From positions 1-9,697 of the forward strand of contig CAVPMA010000004.1 of NCBI GenBank assembly GCA_963706315.1: a stretch of 9,697 nt of DNA, read 5' to 3'. Numbering within the stretch: position 1 is the stretch's first letter; each line of letters opens with the position of its first letter. The position numbers were made by a program, and so were the translations under genes. Positions 1 to 6,659 of this stretch are shown piece after piece. This DNA comes from CALMEC01 sp963706315 (GTDB taxonomy: Bacteria > Actinomycetota > Thermoleophilia > Miltoncostaeales > Miltoncostaeaceae). The notes beneath the pieces are model-generated. The model had not been told where the DNA came from and ran no database searches. It saw only the letters and a program-made list of their open reading frames with translations.

Positions 1-132
1 TGCGAGGAGCACTTGCGCCACCTCATCGAGTCCCTGTACCCGGACGCCCCGTCGAGACCTCCATCGCAGGACACGCGATCGGCAGCCGGCCCCGGAGAGG
101 CGGCCCCGCCGGACGGTCCCCCAAGTACGTGA
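1..132 (+). CDS. C-terminal end of an unrecognised protein (partial)
   Basis: The first frame is open from base 1 to a TGA at 130-132 and would encode the last 43 residues of a protein that begins outside the window. It starts CEEHLRHLIESLYPD, an amphipathic-looking stretch with a Cys and two His, and ends in a Pro/Ala/Ser-rich, probably disordered tail. I do not recognise a family. It converges on the PEP synthase gene, whose stop lies 85 bases further on. Neither gene has an obvious hairpin-plus-T-run terminator in that gap. The call rests only on an open frame and a plausible helix followed by a tail, and in DNA this GC-rich an open frame of this length can occur by chance. Confidence 0.35.
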   Translation, partial: CEEHLRHLIESLYPDAPSRPPSQDTRSAAGPGEAAPPDGPPST

Positions 133-217
133 GCCCCTCGCCCGGAAGCGCCACCCGCAGCGTCAGGTCGGCCCCCGCCCCCTTGGTGCCGGCCGCGATC
201 GCCTACACCCCGAGGGG

Positions 218-2536
218 TCAGGATTCGCCGAGATGAGCCGAGCCGCGGGCCACATCCAGCAGGAGGCGCTGTTCGGCGGCGGCGACCAGGCGTCGAGCGC
301 GATCGACGGCGTCCATGTTCACGGAGATCGCGTCAATGCCCGCGCGCACCAGGATCTCCGCGTACTCCGGATGGACAGAGGGCGCTTGCCCGCAGATCGA
401 GGTCTTGAGGCCGAGCGCGCGTGCCGCCGGGAGGAGCTCCTGGATATAGGCGACAACGGCCGGATCCCGCTCGTCGAAGACGTCGGCCAGTATCTCGGAG
501 TCCCGATCGGCACCGAGCAAGAGTTGGGTCAGGTCGTTCGATCCGATCGAAATCCCGGCGACTCCGAGGGCGGCGTATCGCGCGAGGTTGAACAGCACGG
601 ACGGCACCTCGGCCATCACCCAAAGCTCGAAACCGGCTTGGTCGAGCAGGCCCGCCTCGTCGACCAGCTCTCGGCAGGTCGACAGCTCCCGCGCGGTGCG
701 GACGAAGGGCAGCATGACGTGGAGGTTCGTGTGCCCCTCGTCCCATACGCGCCGGATCGCGTGGAGCTCAAGGCGAAGCAGATCGGGCTCGCGCGTGTAG
801 CGCAACGCTCCCCGGTACCCGATCATCGGGTTGGCTTCTTGCGGCTCGAAGCGCTCGCCTCCTCGAAGCCCCCGGAACTCGTTCGTACGGAAGTCGATCG
901 TCCGATATGTGATCGCCCGCGGGGCGAAACCGGCGGCGAACTCGGCGAGTGCCTGCGCCATGCGATCGGTCACCTCGGCGCCGCGACCCTCGGCGATCAG
1001 CTGGCGCGGATGCGCGCCCTGGAGGGCTTCGAGCAGCATCATCTCGGCGCGCAGGAGGCCGACACCGTCTACGTCCAGCGCCGCCGCCCGCTCGACCTGG
1101 GAGGGCTCCGACAGGTTCACCAGGATGAGCGTGCCCGTGGTCGGCGCGGCGGCCGCGGCGGCGGGCGGCGGTGCGGCCGGCTCCGGGCGTTCCGGGCGCG
1201 CGCCCTCGAGCACGAGGCCCCGGCCGGCGTCCACCGTGACGAGCTCCCCGGTGCGAAGCCGGCTCATCGCGTCGCCCGTGCCGACGATGCACGGGAGCCC
1301 GAGCTCGCGCGAGACGATCGCCGCGTGGCACGTCATCCCGCCCGTCTCGGTCACGATGGCGGCCGCGCGCCGCATCAGGGGGACCCAGTCGGGGGCGGTC
1401 ATGTGTGTCACCAGCACGTCGCCGGCCGCCAGGTCCCTCGCCTCCTCCAGGGAGCGCAGGATCCGGACCGGCCCGCTCCCGACGCCCGGCGCGGCTCCGA
1501 GCCCCCGGACCAGCACCGAGACCTGCCCCTTCGGAGCCCCGGAGGACGCCGGGCCGCCGGTGGCGGTGACCGGCCGCGACTGCAGCATCCAGACCCGACC
1601 ATCCGTGTCGATCGCCCATTCGGTGTCCTGCGGCGCGCGGTAGTGCTCCTCGATGCGCTTGCCAAGCGCGGCGATTGCCCGCGCCTCGTCGTCGGTCAGC
1701 GCGGGCCGCAGCGCCTCCTCGGGCCCGGGCTCGCGCCGTACGGTTCCCCCGCCGGGAGCGGGATCGATGACGAGCGTCTTGCGGCGAACCTCGCGGGCGA
1801 TCGTCGTGAGGCTCACCTTGTCGATCACATAGCGATCCGGTGAGACCTGGCCGCTCACGACCGCCTCGCCAAGGCCGAACGATGCTTCGATGACGAGACG
1901 GTCGGTCGCACCCGTCGCCGGGTCGATCGTAAACATGACACCAGACCGGGTGGAGGCGATCTGGGCCTGGACGATCACCGCGATGTCCATGTCGGCCTGG
2001 CCGAAGCCCCGCTTCGCCCGGTAGTAGATCGTGCGTGCGCCGAACTGCGAGCCCCAGCAGCGGCGAACGGCATGCACCACCGCGTCGGCACCACGCACGT
2101 TGAGGAACGTCTCGTTCATGCCGGCGAAGGAGGCGGCCTCGGTGTCCTCAGCCGTCGCCGATGAGCGCACGGCCACCGGCACATCGTCCGCTCCGGCCGG
2201 GAACGCGGCATACGTGCGCCGGATCTCGTCTTCGACATGGGGCGGGATCGGCTCCGCCTCGACCATCGCGCGGACGTCGCGGGCTGCAGCGCCCAGGCCC
2301 TCGGAGTCGTCGACGTTCACCAACGCCAGCCGCTCCGCCATCCGCTCGCGCAGGCCGCCGGCCCGGCAGAACGCCGCGTAGACGGGCGCGCCGACGACGA
2401 ATCCGGGTGGCACCGGCAGTCCCGCGCGCGCGAGCTCACCGAGGTTGGCGCCCTTGCCGCCTGCCCAGGCGACGTCCGACCTGCCCAGCTCCTCGAAGGG
2501 TCGAACGACAGGGCTCGACGTGGACGCCGTGCTCAT
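218..2536 (-). CDS. ppsA: Phosphoenolpyruvate synthase (pyruvate, water dikinase)
   Basis: Makes phosphoenolpyruvate, AMP and phosphate from pyruvate, ATP and water: a cytoplasmic gluconeogenic step. All three family domains are present in order. The ATP-grasp/PPDK N-terminal domain covers about residues 15-325 (GGKGANLGEL at 26-35, VRSSATAEDT at 123-132, QDTEWAID at 303-310). The swivelling phosphohistidine domain covers about 345-445, with the TGGMTCHAAIVSRELGLP motif at 398-415 and catalytic His404. The C-terminal PEP/pyruvate barrel covers about 470-755, with GISIGSNDLTQ at 661-671 and the CGQ motif whose Cys715 is the expected acid/base residue. An Ala/Pro-rich linker (about 447-468) joins the last two. 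At 772 residues it is close to the 792 of the E. coli enzyme, and no key residue is missing. The ATG start is supported by GGGAGGG (2542-2548) five bases upstream. It appears monocistronic here; no PEP-synthase regulatory kinase/phosphorylase (DUF299) gene is nearby. Confidence 0.96.
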   Translation of the reverse strand: MSTASTSSPVVRPFEELGRSDVAWAGGKGANLGELARAGLPVPPGFVVGAPVYAAFCRAGGLRERMAERLALVNVDDSEGLGAAARDVRAMVEAEPIPPHVEDEIRRTYAAFPAGADDVPVAVRSSATAEDTEAASFAGMNETFLNVRGADAVVHAVRRCWGSQFGARTIYYRAKRGFGQADMDIAVIVQAQIASTRSGVMFTIDPATGATDRLVIEASFGLGEAVVSGQVSPDRYVIDKVSLTTIAREVRRKTLVIDPAPGGGTVRREPGPEEALRPALTDDEARAIAALGKRIEEHYRAPQDTEWAIDTDGRVWMLQSRPVTATGGPASSGAPKGQVSVLVRGLGAAPGVGSGPVRILRSLEEARDLAAGDVLVTHMTAPDWVPLMRRAAAIVTETGGMTCHAAIVSRELGLPCIVGTGDAMSRLRTGELVTVDAGRGLVLEGARPERPEPAAPPPAAAAAAPTTGTLILVNLSEPSQVERAAALDVDGVGLLRAEMMLLEALQGAHPRQLIAEGRGAEVTDRMAQALAEFAAGFAPRAITYRTIDFRTNEFRGLRGGERFEPQEANPMIGYRGALRYTREPDLLRLELHAIRRVWDEGHTNLHVMLPFVRTARELSTCRELVDEAGLLDQAGFELWVMAEVPSVLFNLARYAALGVAGISIGSNDLTQLLLGADRDSEILADVFDERDPAVVAYIQELLPAARALGLKTSICGQAPSVHPEYAEILVRAGIDAISVNMDAVDRARRLVAAAEQRLLLDVARGSAHLGES

Positions 2537-3340
2537 GGCGTCCCTCCCAGGACGACGATCGTCGCCTCCGCATCACGCCGGTCTCCGCGCTCGCGGACAG
2601 GCGCCACGGGCTCGAGGCGGCAGGAGGCCACGTGCATTGTGACCGGCGGCCGCAGAGGCGGCGCGGCGCATCCGCGGCCGGTACGTTCCATCGACCCTCC
2701 ACTCGATCGGGGCTGTGCACCCGCTGCTGGGGTGAGCTCTGTGAGGCTAGATGGCCTGAGATCGCGGAGAATCAGCACTCCCACGGATCCAGCGCGCGGG
2801 TTTCCCCGACCGCAGCGAGGCGGCCGGACGCGCCCCGGCCCGTCTCGACCGTCGCCTCCATGACGAGGAACGAGCCCCCTCCCCGCGAGACCGTTTGGCC
2901 ATCTCTTCGGCGTCAACTGGTCTGCCTCATCCGCCCGTAGCCCAGCTCAGACGAGGTTGATGTCGTCCAGTCGTCGCTCGTTTGCACACACGTCTGCGGT
3001 GACGCGCCGGAGAGAGCGCACCCCTGCGTTGGCGGATGAGAGGTGGCTGCGCAACACTTGCTCGGCTACCAGCGCGATCGGCCACCGGGGCGGTGCCTCC
3101 GCTCCGAGGCCTCCCTCCCGAGGCGAAGACGTCTGTTGACAGGGAGCGACGGAGGAGGTCCTGGGAGAAGCTCCCCGGGCCGACGGCGTAGCTCGACTAC
3201 TCGCAGCGCACATGGGCCCACATGGCAATCGCGGCATTCTTCCGAGTCGGGATCCGCAGTCGCCCCGATGCCACTCGCACGCGACGGAGCCGAAGCTGAG
3301 CCATCCATTCACAGCTGCTTGCGCGGGCGAGGAGGACACG
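2537..3340. other. About 800 bases without a supportable gene
   Basis: Several open frames cross this stretch on both strands, as expected at this GC content. None carries a recognisable domain, a convincing start with ribosome binding site, or a clean non-Arg/Pro/Ser-rich composition. The left part must contain the ppsA promoter, reading leftwards. The right part must contain the promoter for the DUF1918 gene. I could not identify a convincing -35/-10 pair for either. A TTGACA (3136-3141) followed by a strong Shine-Dalgarno-like GGAGGAGG (3151-3158) is present, but no start codon lies at a usable distance downstream. A bulged inverted repeat pairs 2642-2653 with 2674-2682. The minus frame over about 2947-3085 reads less randomly than its surroundings (SLRRVTADVCANERRLDDI before its stop), but I match it to nothing. 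Confidence 0.5.
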
Positions 3341-3550
3341 GTGGAGAAGCGAGTCCACGGCCACGAGGGCGACAGGCTCATCGTCACAGGCCACCGTGTC
3401 GGTGAGGAGGCGCGCACCGGAATCGTGCTCGAGGTGCTGGGCGAGGGCGACCACGTTCACTACCGGGTCCGCTGGCACGACGACGGCCACGAGTCGATCT
3501 TCATTCCGAGCAGCGACGCGACCTTCGCGCCGGCGCACCGCCGACGGTAG
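3341..3550 (+). CDS. DUF1918 domain protein, 69 residues
   Basis: Small soluble protein matching the actinobacterial DUF1918 family, whose function is not established. The domain spans essentially the whole chain: HEGDRLIVTGHRVGEEARTG near the N-terminus, then GIVLEVLGEGD, then HYRVRWHDDGHESIFIPSSDA, which is the family's characteristic RVRW.DGHES.F.P strand pattern of a small beta-barrel. I chose the GTG at 3341 over the in-frame ATG at 3212. A strong GAGGAGG (3329-3335) sits five bases before the GTG, the domain begins a few residues later, and the 43 extra upstream residues look like random translation. It lies 55 bases ahead of the PPOX-type enzyme on the same strand, so the two may be cotranscribed, though no functional link is known to me. 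The family call is firm; any role is unknown. Confidence 0.85.
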   Translation: MEKRVHGHEGDRLIVTGHRVGEEARTGIVLEVLGEGDHVHYRVRWHDDGHESIFIPSSDATFAPAHRRR

Positions 3551-3605
3551 ACGAGCCGGTGAGATCTGGCCTTTTCATCAGGGTCAACCCCGACGGAGCC
3601 CCTTC

Positions 3606-4085
3606 GTGAACGAGGCTGACCAACCCGCCCCTGAGACCCCAACCCGCACCGCCAGCGATCCGGGGCCGCGGCCCGGAATCGCGATGCCCGGCAAGTACTT
3701 GAGCCTAACGACCTACCGGCGCGACGGGTCGCCTGTGGCGACCCCCGTGTGGTTCGTCGAGGACCACGGGCGCCTACTGGTTAACACCGGCGCCGACTCC
3801 TACAAGGCACGGAGGATTCGGCGGAACCCGACGGTGGCGGTGGCGCCGTGCACCGCACGAGGGGCGCTGTGCGGCGAGCCGATCCCCGCGCGGGCGGAGT
3901 TCCTCCCCGAGTCCGAGCACTCGCGGGTCGACGAGCTGATGGCCCGCAAGTACCGGGTCGACCGAGCGCTGATCCTCCCGATCTACCGCCTGGTGATGAG
4001 GATCGGCGGCCGGCAGGGCACCCATCAGGGCGCCGGCGCGTACCTGGCGATCGCACCCACCGAGGCCTCCTCGAACGCCGATTAG
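3606..4085 (+). CDS. PPOX-class F420-dependent (Rv2061c-like) oxidoreductase
   Basis: A member of the split-barrel flavin/deazaflavin-binding fold related to pyridoxamine 5'-phosphate oxidase; actinobacterial members of this subgroup use coenzyme F420. Counting from Met at 3684, the family core begins at once: KYLSLTTYRRDGSPVATPVW at 4-23, the KARRIRRNPTVAVAPCTARG stretch at 41-60 and a short acidic/aromatic C-terminal half ending in GAYLAIAP. The physiological substrate cannot be read from the sequence. The start is ambiguous. GTG 3606 has GGAG (3595-3598) at a good spacing and gives 159 residues, with a Pro/Thr-rich 26-residue lead. ATG 3684 gives 133 residues, close to Rv2061c-type proteins, but has only a weak ribosome binding site. 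The open frame reaches further upstream to 3396, but that part overlaps the DUF1918 gene and looks spurious. No membrane segment or signal peptide is visible. Confidence 0.82.
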   Translation: MNEADQPAPETPTRTASDPGPRPGIAMPGKYLSLTTYRRDGSPVATPVWFVEDHGRLLVNTGADSYKARRIRRNPTVAVAPCTARGALCGEPIPARAEFLPESEHSRVDELMARKYRVDRALILPIYRLVMRIGGRQGTHQGAGAYLAIAPTEASSNAD

Positions 4086-4124
4086 CCTCCGTCGCCGAAG
4101 GCGTCACAAACGTCCTGGGCGGCA

Positions 4125-4230
4125 GAGCGAAAACCCTTGATTACCAGGGATTTCACCACTGATGGAGGATACCGGGATCCAAGATGGGGAACCCGGTCCC
4201 TGAGCGAAATCCCTGCAAATCAGGGTGTCA
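4125..4230. repeat. Two near-palindromic ~29-base repeats, 77 bases apart
   Basis: The left copy runs 4125-4154 and the right copy 4202-4229. Both begin GAGCGAAA, continue A/T then CCCT, and contain CAGGG after a six- or seven-base AT-rich centre. The left copy is itself a dyad: GAAAACCCT (4129-4137) faces AGGGATTTC (4146-4154), pairing at 8 of 9 positions around the spacer TGATTACC. Because each copy is near-palindromic they also read as inverted repeats, with CAGGGATTTC (4145-4154) exactly complementary to GAAATCCCTG (4206-4215). Architecture of this sort fits a protein-binding dyad or a tyrosine-recombinase core site. There is no recombinase or regulator gene beside it, so the role is open. 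Confidence 0.6.
4171..4197. other. Stem-loop between the two repeats
   Basis: ACCGGG (4171-4176) pairs with CCCGGT (4192-4197). After one A-A mismatch, TCC (4178-4180) pairs with GGA (4188-4190), leaving a seven-base loop. It sits centrally between the two near-palindromes and could cap a longer cruciform formed by 4145-4154 with 4206-4215. It has no T-run on either side, so it does not look like an intrinsic terminator. Confidence 0.5.
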
Positions 4231-4413
4231 GTGAGTGCGAGGAGTGCGCCGAATGCTGCTGCGGTGATGCCTCCGTGATGCCTTGAAGATCGGGACCCGT
4301 CTCGTGAGTGAGAGAGCCCTGTAAGGCGAGCACTTCGGGAATACAAGTAATGCAGCGACTGTTGAGTGCGGTGATGCACGGGTGATTTACGGACAGCGGG
4401 ACCACTTCTTCTC

Positions 4414-4450
4414 GTGCCATCGTGGGGACGGCTCGGCTAGCCTGGGAGCG
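4414..4450 (+). promoter_or_regulatory. Probable leaderless promoter of the DUF2867 gene
   Basis: A TAGCCT hexamer (4438-4443), fitting the actinobacterial -10 consensus TAnnnT, ends six bases before the GTG start at 4450. This places the expected transcription start on or next to the start codon. The only purine-rich stretch, GGGAG (4444-4448), is one base from the GTG, too close to act as a Shine-Dalgarno site. The -35 region (about 4414-4420, GTGCCAT) is weak. Leaderless mRNAs of this design are common in Actinobacteria; the call here is inferred from spacing alone. Confidence 0.4.
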
Positions 4451-5877
4451 TGGCCGGGCTAATCGCGCTGACGGGTGCCACGGGCTACGTCGGCGGCCGT
4501 CTCCTGCACGCCCTCGAGGCCCGCGGGGCCCACGTTCGCTGCCTCTCGCGCCGACCGGAGGAGCTCGCGGCGCGCGTCGGGCCTGGTACCGAGATCGTGT
4601 TCGGTGACGTGTCGAACCCGACGACGCTGAGCCCGGCGCTTGAGGGGGTTGAGACGGCCTACTACCTCGTCCACTCGATGGGGTCCGGCGGCTCGTTCGC
4701 CGAGGTCGATCGCACCGCGGCTGCGGCGTTCGGACACGCTGCACGCGCCGGCGACGTTCGCAGGATCGTCTACCTCGGTGGCCTCGGCGAGGGCGACCTC
4801 TCCGAGCACCTCGCCTCGCGGCAAGAGGTCGGCCGCATCCTGCGCGAGTCGGGCGTGCCGACGATCGAGTTCCGCGCCTCGATCGTGATCGGCCCGGGGA
4901 GCGCGTCGTTCGAGATGCTCCGCGCGCTCGTCGAGCGGCTACCGGTGATGGTCACGCCGCGCTGGGTGGGCACCCGCACGCAGCCGATCGGGATCGAGGA
5001 CGTGCTCGCCTACCTCCTCGCGGCCCTCGACTACGAGCCGAACGACGGCGAGGTGTTCGAGATCGGCGGCGCTGATGTCTGCTCGTACCTCGACCTGATG
5101 CATGAGTACGCCAGCCGCCGTGGCCTCCGAAGGCACATGGTCCCCGTGCCGGTGCTGACGCCTCGCCTCTCGAGCCTCTGGCTCCGTCTCGTCACCCCGG
5201 TGTACGCCGACATCGGACGTGAGCTCGTCGACAGCCTGCGCAACGAGACCGTTGTCAACGACCCGCGGGCACTCGAGGTCTTCCCCGTGAGCCCGCGGAC
5301 CTCGGCCGAGGCGGTCGCCCGCGCACTTGCCGACGAGGACAATGAGATCGCGGAGACCCGCTGGTCGCACGAGGCGCTCACCCAGAGCCGAGGCTACGGC
5401 GGTGCCCGTTACGGCTCGCGGCTGGTCGACTCGCACGACGTCACGGTGCCACGCCCGCCGGCCGTGGCGTTTGCGCCGATCCAGAGCATCGGCGGCGACA
5501 CCGGTTGGTACGTCGACAACGAGCTGTGGGAGATACGTGGCGCGCTCGACGCGCTCGTGGGCGGACCCGGCCTGCGGCGCGGCCGCCGCGACCCCATCGA
5601 CATCCGCGTCGGCGACGCGATCGACTTCTGGCGCGTTGAGGCCTTCGAGCAGGACCGGCTGCTTCGCCTCGCAGCGGAGATGAAGCTGCCCGGCCGCGCG
5701 TGGCTCCAGTTCGAGGTGGAGCCCGACAGCAAGGGCGGATCCACGATCCGTCAGACGATCATCTTCGACCCGGCGGGTGTCACCGGACTCGCATACTGGT
5801 ACTCGCTCTGGCCGATTCACGGCCACATCTTCGGCGCCATGCTCCAACGGATCGCGGCCGCGTCGACCGCCACCTGA
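4450..5877 (+). CDS. YbjT-like NAD(P)-binding protein with DUF2867 domain
   Basis: An atypical SDR (NmrA/YbjT-like) fused to a C-terminal DUF2867 domain. At 475 residues it is almost exactly the length of E. coli YbjT. The Rossmann half covers about 1-290: the glycine-rich dinucleotide loop TGATGYVGG is at 8-16, followed by CLSRRPEEL (31-39), FGDVSNPTTL (51-60), the NmrA-type AYYLVHSMGSG (70-80), IVYLGGLGEG (106-115) and FRASIVIGPGSASFEMLRAL (141-160). DUF2867, a START-like ligand-binding fold, covers about 328-470, with IGGDTGWY (347-354) and ending around PIHGHIFGAML. These proteins are thought to be cytoplasmic oxidoreductases or nucleotide-binding proteins, but the substrate is unknown. 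The GTG start is adopted because the Rossmann strand begins at residue 3; it probably lacks a leader. The gene stands alone: the upstream plus-strand gene is 364 bases away and the downstream DNA is decayed. Confidence 0.9.
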   Translation: MAGLIALTGATGYVGGRLLHALEARGAHVRCLSRRPEELAARVGPGTEIVFGDVSNPTTLSPALEGVETAYYLVHSMGSGGSFAEVDRTAAAAFGHAARAGDVRRIVYLGGLGEGDLSEHLASRQEVGRILRESGVPTIEFRASIVIGPGSASFEMLRALVERLPVMVTPRWVGTRTQPIGIEDVLAYLLAALDYEPNDGEVFEIGGADVCSYLDLMHEYASRRGLRRHMVPVPVLTPRLSSLWLRLVTPVYADIGRELVDSLRNETVVNDPRALEVFPVSPRTSAEAVARALADEDNEIAETRWSHEALTQSRGYGGARYGSRLVDSHDVTVPRPPAVAFAPIQSIGGDTGWYVDNELWEIRGALDALVGGPGLRRGRRDPIDIRVGDAIDFWRVEAFEQDRLLRLAAEMKLPGRAWLQFEVEPDSKGGSTIRQTIIFDPAGVTGLAYWYSLWPIHGHIFGAMLQRIAAASTAT

Positions 5878-6071
5878 CCCCGCCCCGGCACAGCCCGTGA
5901 GCCCGCAGAGGGCCTGGATTGTCCGCATGAAGGGCACCGCGGACCCGAACCCGTGGTGACGCATCCCCACCTTCGTCGTGTCGCCGGCGGAGCGGACGCT
6001 CCACCTGCCGGACGTCGACGAGGTCGCCGAGCGTGCCGTCGACAGCGCGTGGGCCGCCCGCTCGTGCCGAA
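5878..6071. other. Non-coding or decayed DNA after the DUF2867 gene
   Basis: No intact gene is visible. The plus frame over about 5966-6055 reads with some protein-like character (SPAERTLHLPDVDEVAERAV), but it has no start, no ribosome binding site and no family I recognise. It directly abuts the broken dehydrogenase remnant and may be another gene fragment. No terminator hairpin follows the stop at 5877. Confidence 0.35.
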
Positions 6072-6299
6072 TCAGTGCTCGAATGACACGTCGCGCACGC
6101 GCGGGTCGCGGATGGCCGCCACGATGTGCGGCAACGTCGTCGGGATCGCGGCCCGCGCAGGAAGCGACGGGGCGGTTCCGGCGATCGGCCGCTCAGCGAG
6201 GCCGGTTTCGGTGTGCGGCGGCCGGACGTCGATCAGACGGATCCCCGATCGGCGGAGCTCACGCGCGGCCGCGGCGTCGAACGCCGTCACCGCGGACTT
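6072..6299 (-). pseudogene. C-terminal remnant of a short-chain dehydrogenase
   Basis: The minus frame ending in TGA at 6072-6074 encodes about 75 residues that match the C-terminal third of an SDR-family oxidoreductase. It starts KSAVTAFDAAAARELRRSGI, the helix that follows the catalytic Tyr-x-x-x-Lys, with the first Lys as the likely catalytic one. RLIDVRPPHTETGLAERPIA follows, the strand and loop after it, and then IVAAIRDPRVRDVS at the end. The whole Rossmann half, including the TGxxxGxG loop and the catalytic Ser and Tyr, is missing: in all three minus frames upstream of 6300 I find nothing SDR-like. The frame stays open to 6653, but those extra residues are Arg/Pro-rich and not homologous in appearance. 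No start signal is present, so it should be inactive. Family identity is by recognised motifs, not by a search. Confidence 0.65.
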
Positions 6300-6305
6300 T
6301 CGGCC

Positions 6306-6509
6306 GATCGGGTCGCACCCGACCTGATCGTGATTGCGTCGATGCAGCCCGAGCTGCCCGACCCGGCGTGGGGCGAGCTCATCTCCCTGGCGAAGCTTCA
6401 TCGCGTCGCGATCGCCGGCCCCGGTGCGACAACCGCGCTCGCGCAGGACACCGGCACGTGGCTGTTGAAGGATCCCCGGTCGACGGTGCGACGGCGGTTG
6501 CGGGCGCGG
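6306..6509 (+). pseudogene. Probable C-terminal remnant of a B12-binding MerR-type regulator
   Basis: The plus frame reads APDLIVIASMQPELP, then a helix (WGELISLAKLHR), then VAIAGPGATTALAQDTGTWL and a terminal helix RSTVRRRLRAR. This strand-helix-strand-GxGAT-helix pattern resembles the last part of the cobalamin-binding Rossmann domain in CarH/MerR-type actinobacterial regulators. The DNA-binding MerR domain and the His-loop that ligates B12 would lie upstream but are absent. Immediately upstream the frame is antisense to the dehydrogenase remnant. No start or ribosome binding site is present, and the frame runs on without a stop into the antisense strand of the ABC ATPase gene, so the original end is also lost. 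The family assignment is tentative; that this is a fragment of some real protein is more secure. Confidence 0.4.
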
Positions 6510-6659
6510 ACGAAGCCCCGCGACCCCGGTGTGAGTGTTCGACTTCGCGATCGTCCCTTCTTGATCTGGCTCCCTGAGATGAACGCCGCCGCCGGCGCGA
6601 TGCAGCTGGTGCGGATCAGGTGCCATCCCGGCCCGACGCAAACCCACGAGCAAGTCCGC

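Larger units (their letters stand above)
4086..4449. other. Gene-free spacer with structured repeats
   Basis: No credible protein or tRNA gene lies in these 364 bases. Composition is visibly less GC-rich than the flanking genes. It contains the paired near-palindromes and stem-loop at 4125-4230, a tandem GTGATGCC (4264-4271 and 4275-4282), and a 10-base direct repeat GCGGTGATGC at 4261-4270 and 4368-4377. Its right end carries the probable leaderless promoter of the DUF2867 gene. No T-rich terminator follows the upstream PPOX-type gene. Confidence 0.6.

Noticed and set aside
205..220. ACCCCGAGGGGT palindrome at the ppsA stop as a terminator
   Set aside because: The loop would be only two bases, it overlaps the stop region, and no T-run follows on the minus strand.
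233..1843. A 536-residue plus-strand open frame opposite ppsA
   Set aside because: It is antisense to a complete, motif-perfect PEP synthase, is Arg/Gly/His-rich with no domain, and is explained by the lack of stops in GC-rich DNA.
2533..2916. A 127-residue minus-strand open frame whose TGA overlaps the ppsA ATG (ATGA), suggesting a coupled upstream gene
   Set aside because: The Arg/Pro/Gly-rich translation matches nothing I know and the frame lacks a start with a ribosome binding site. The ATGA overlap alone is weak, because ppsA has its own strong GGGAGGG.
3212..3340. N-terminal extension of the DUF1918 protein from an ATG at 3212
   Set aside because: The 43 residues look random, while GTG 3341 has an excellent ribosome binding site directly before the conserved domain.
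2947..3417. A 156-residue minus-strand open frame
   Set aside because: Its right part is antisense to the DUF1918 gene and most of it is Ser/Arg/Pro-rich. Only a short left stretch looks protein-like, and it is noted as a possible relic rather than a gene.
4120..4240. A tRNA gene or CRISPR array in the spacer
   Set aside because: There is no T-arm GTTCRA motif, acceptor stem or CCA, and only two diverged repeat copies with a single interval, so neither a tRNA nor an array is supported.
4939..5970. A 343-residue minus-strand open frame
   Set aside because: It is antisense to the recognised YbjT/DUF2867 gene, with a composition typical of a shadow frame.
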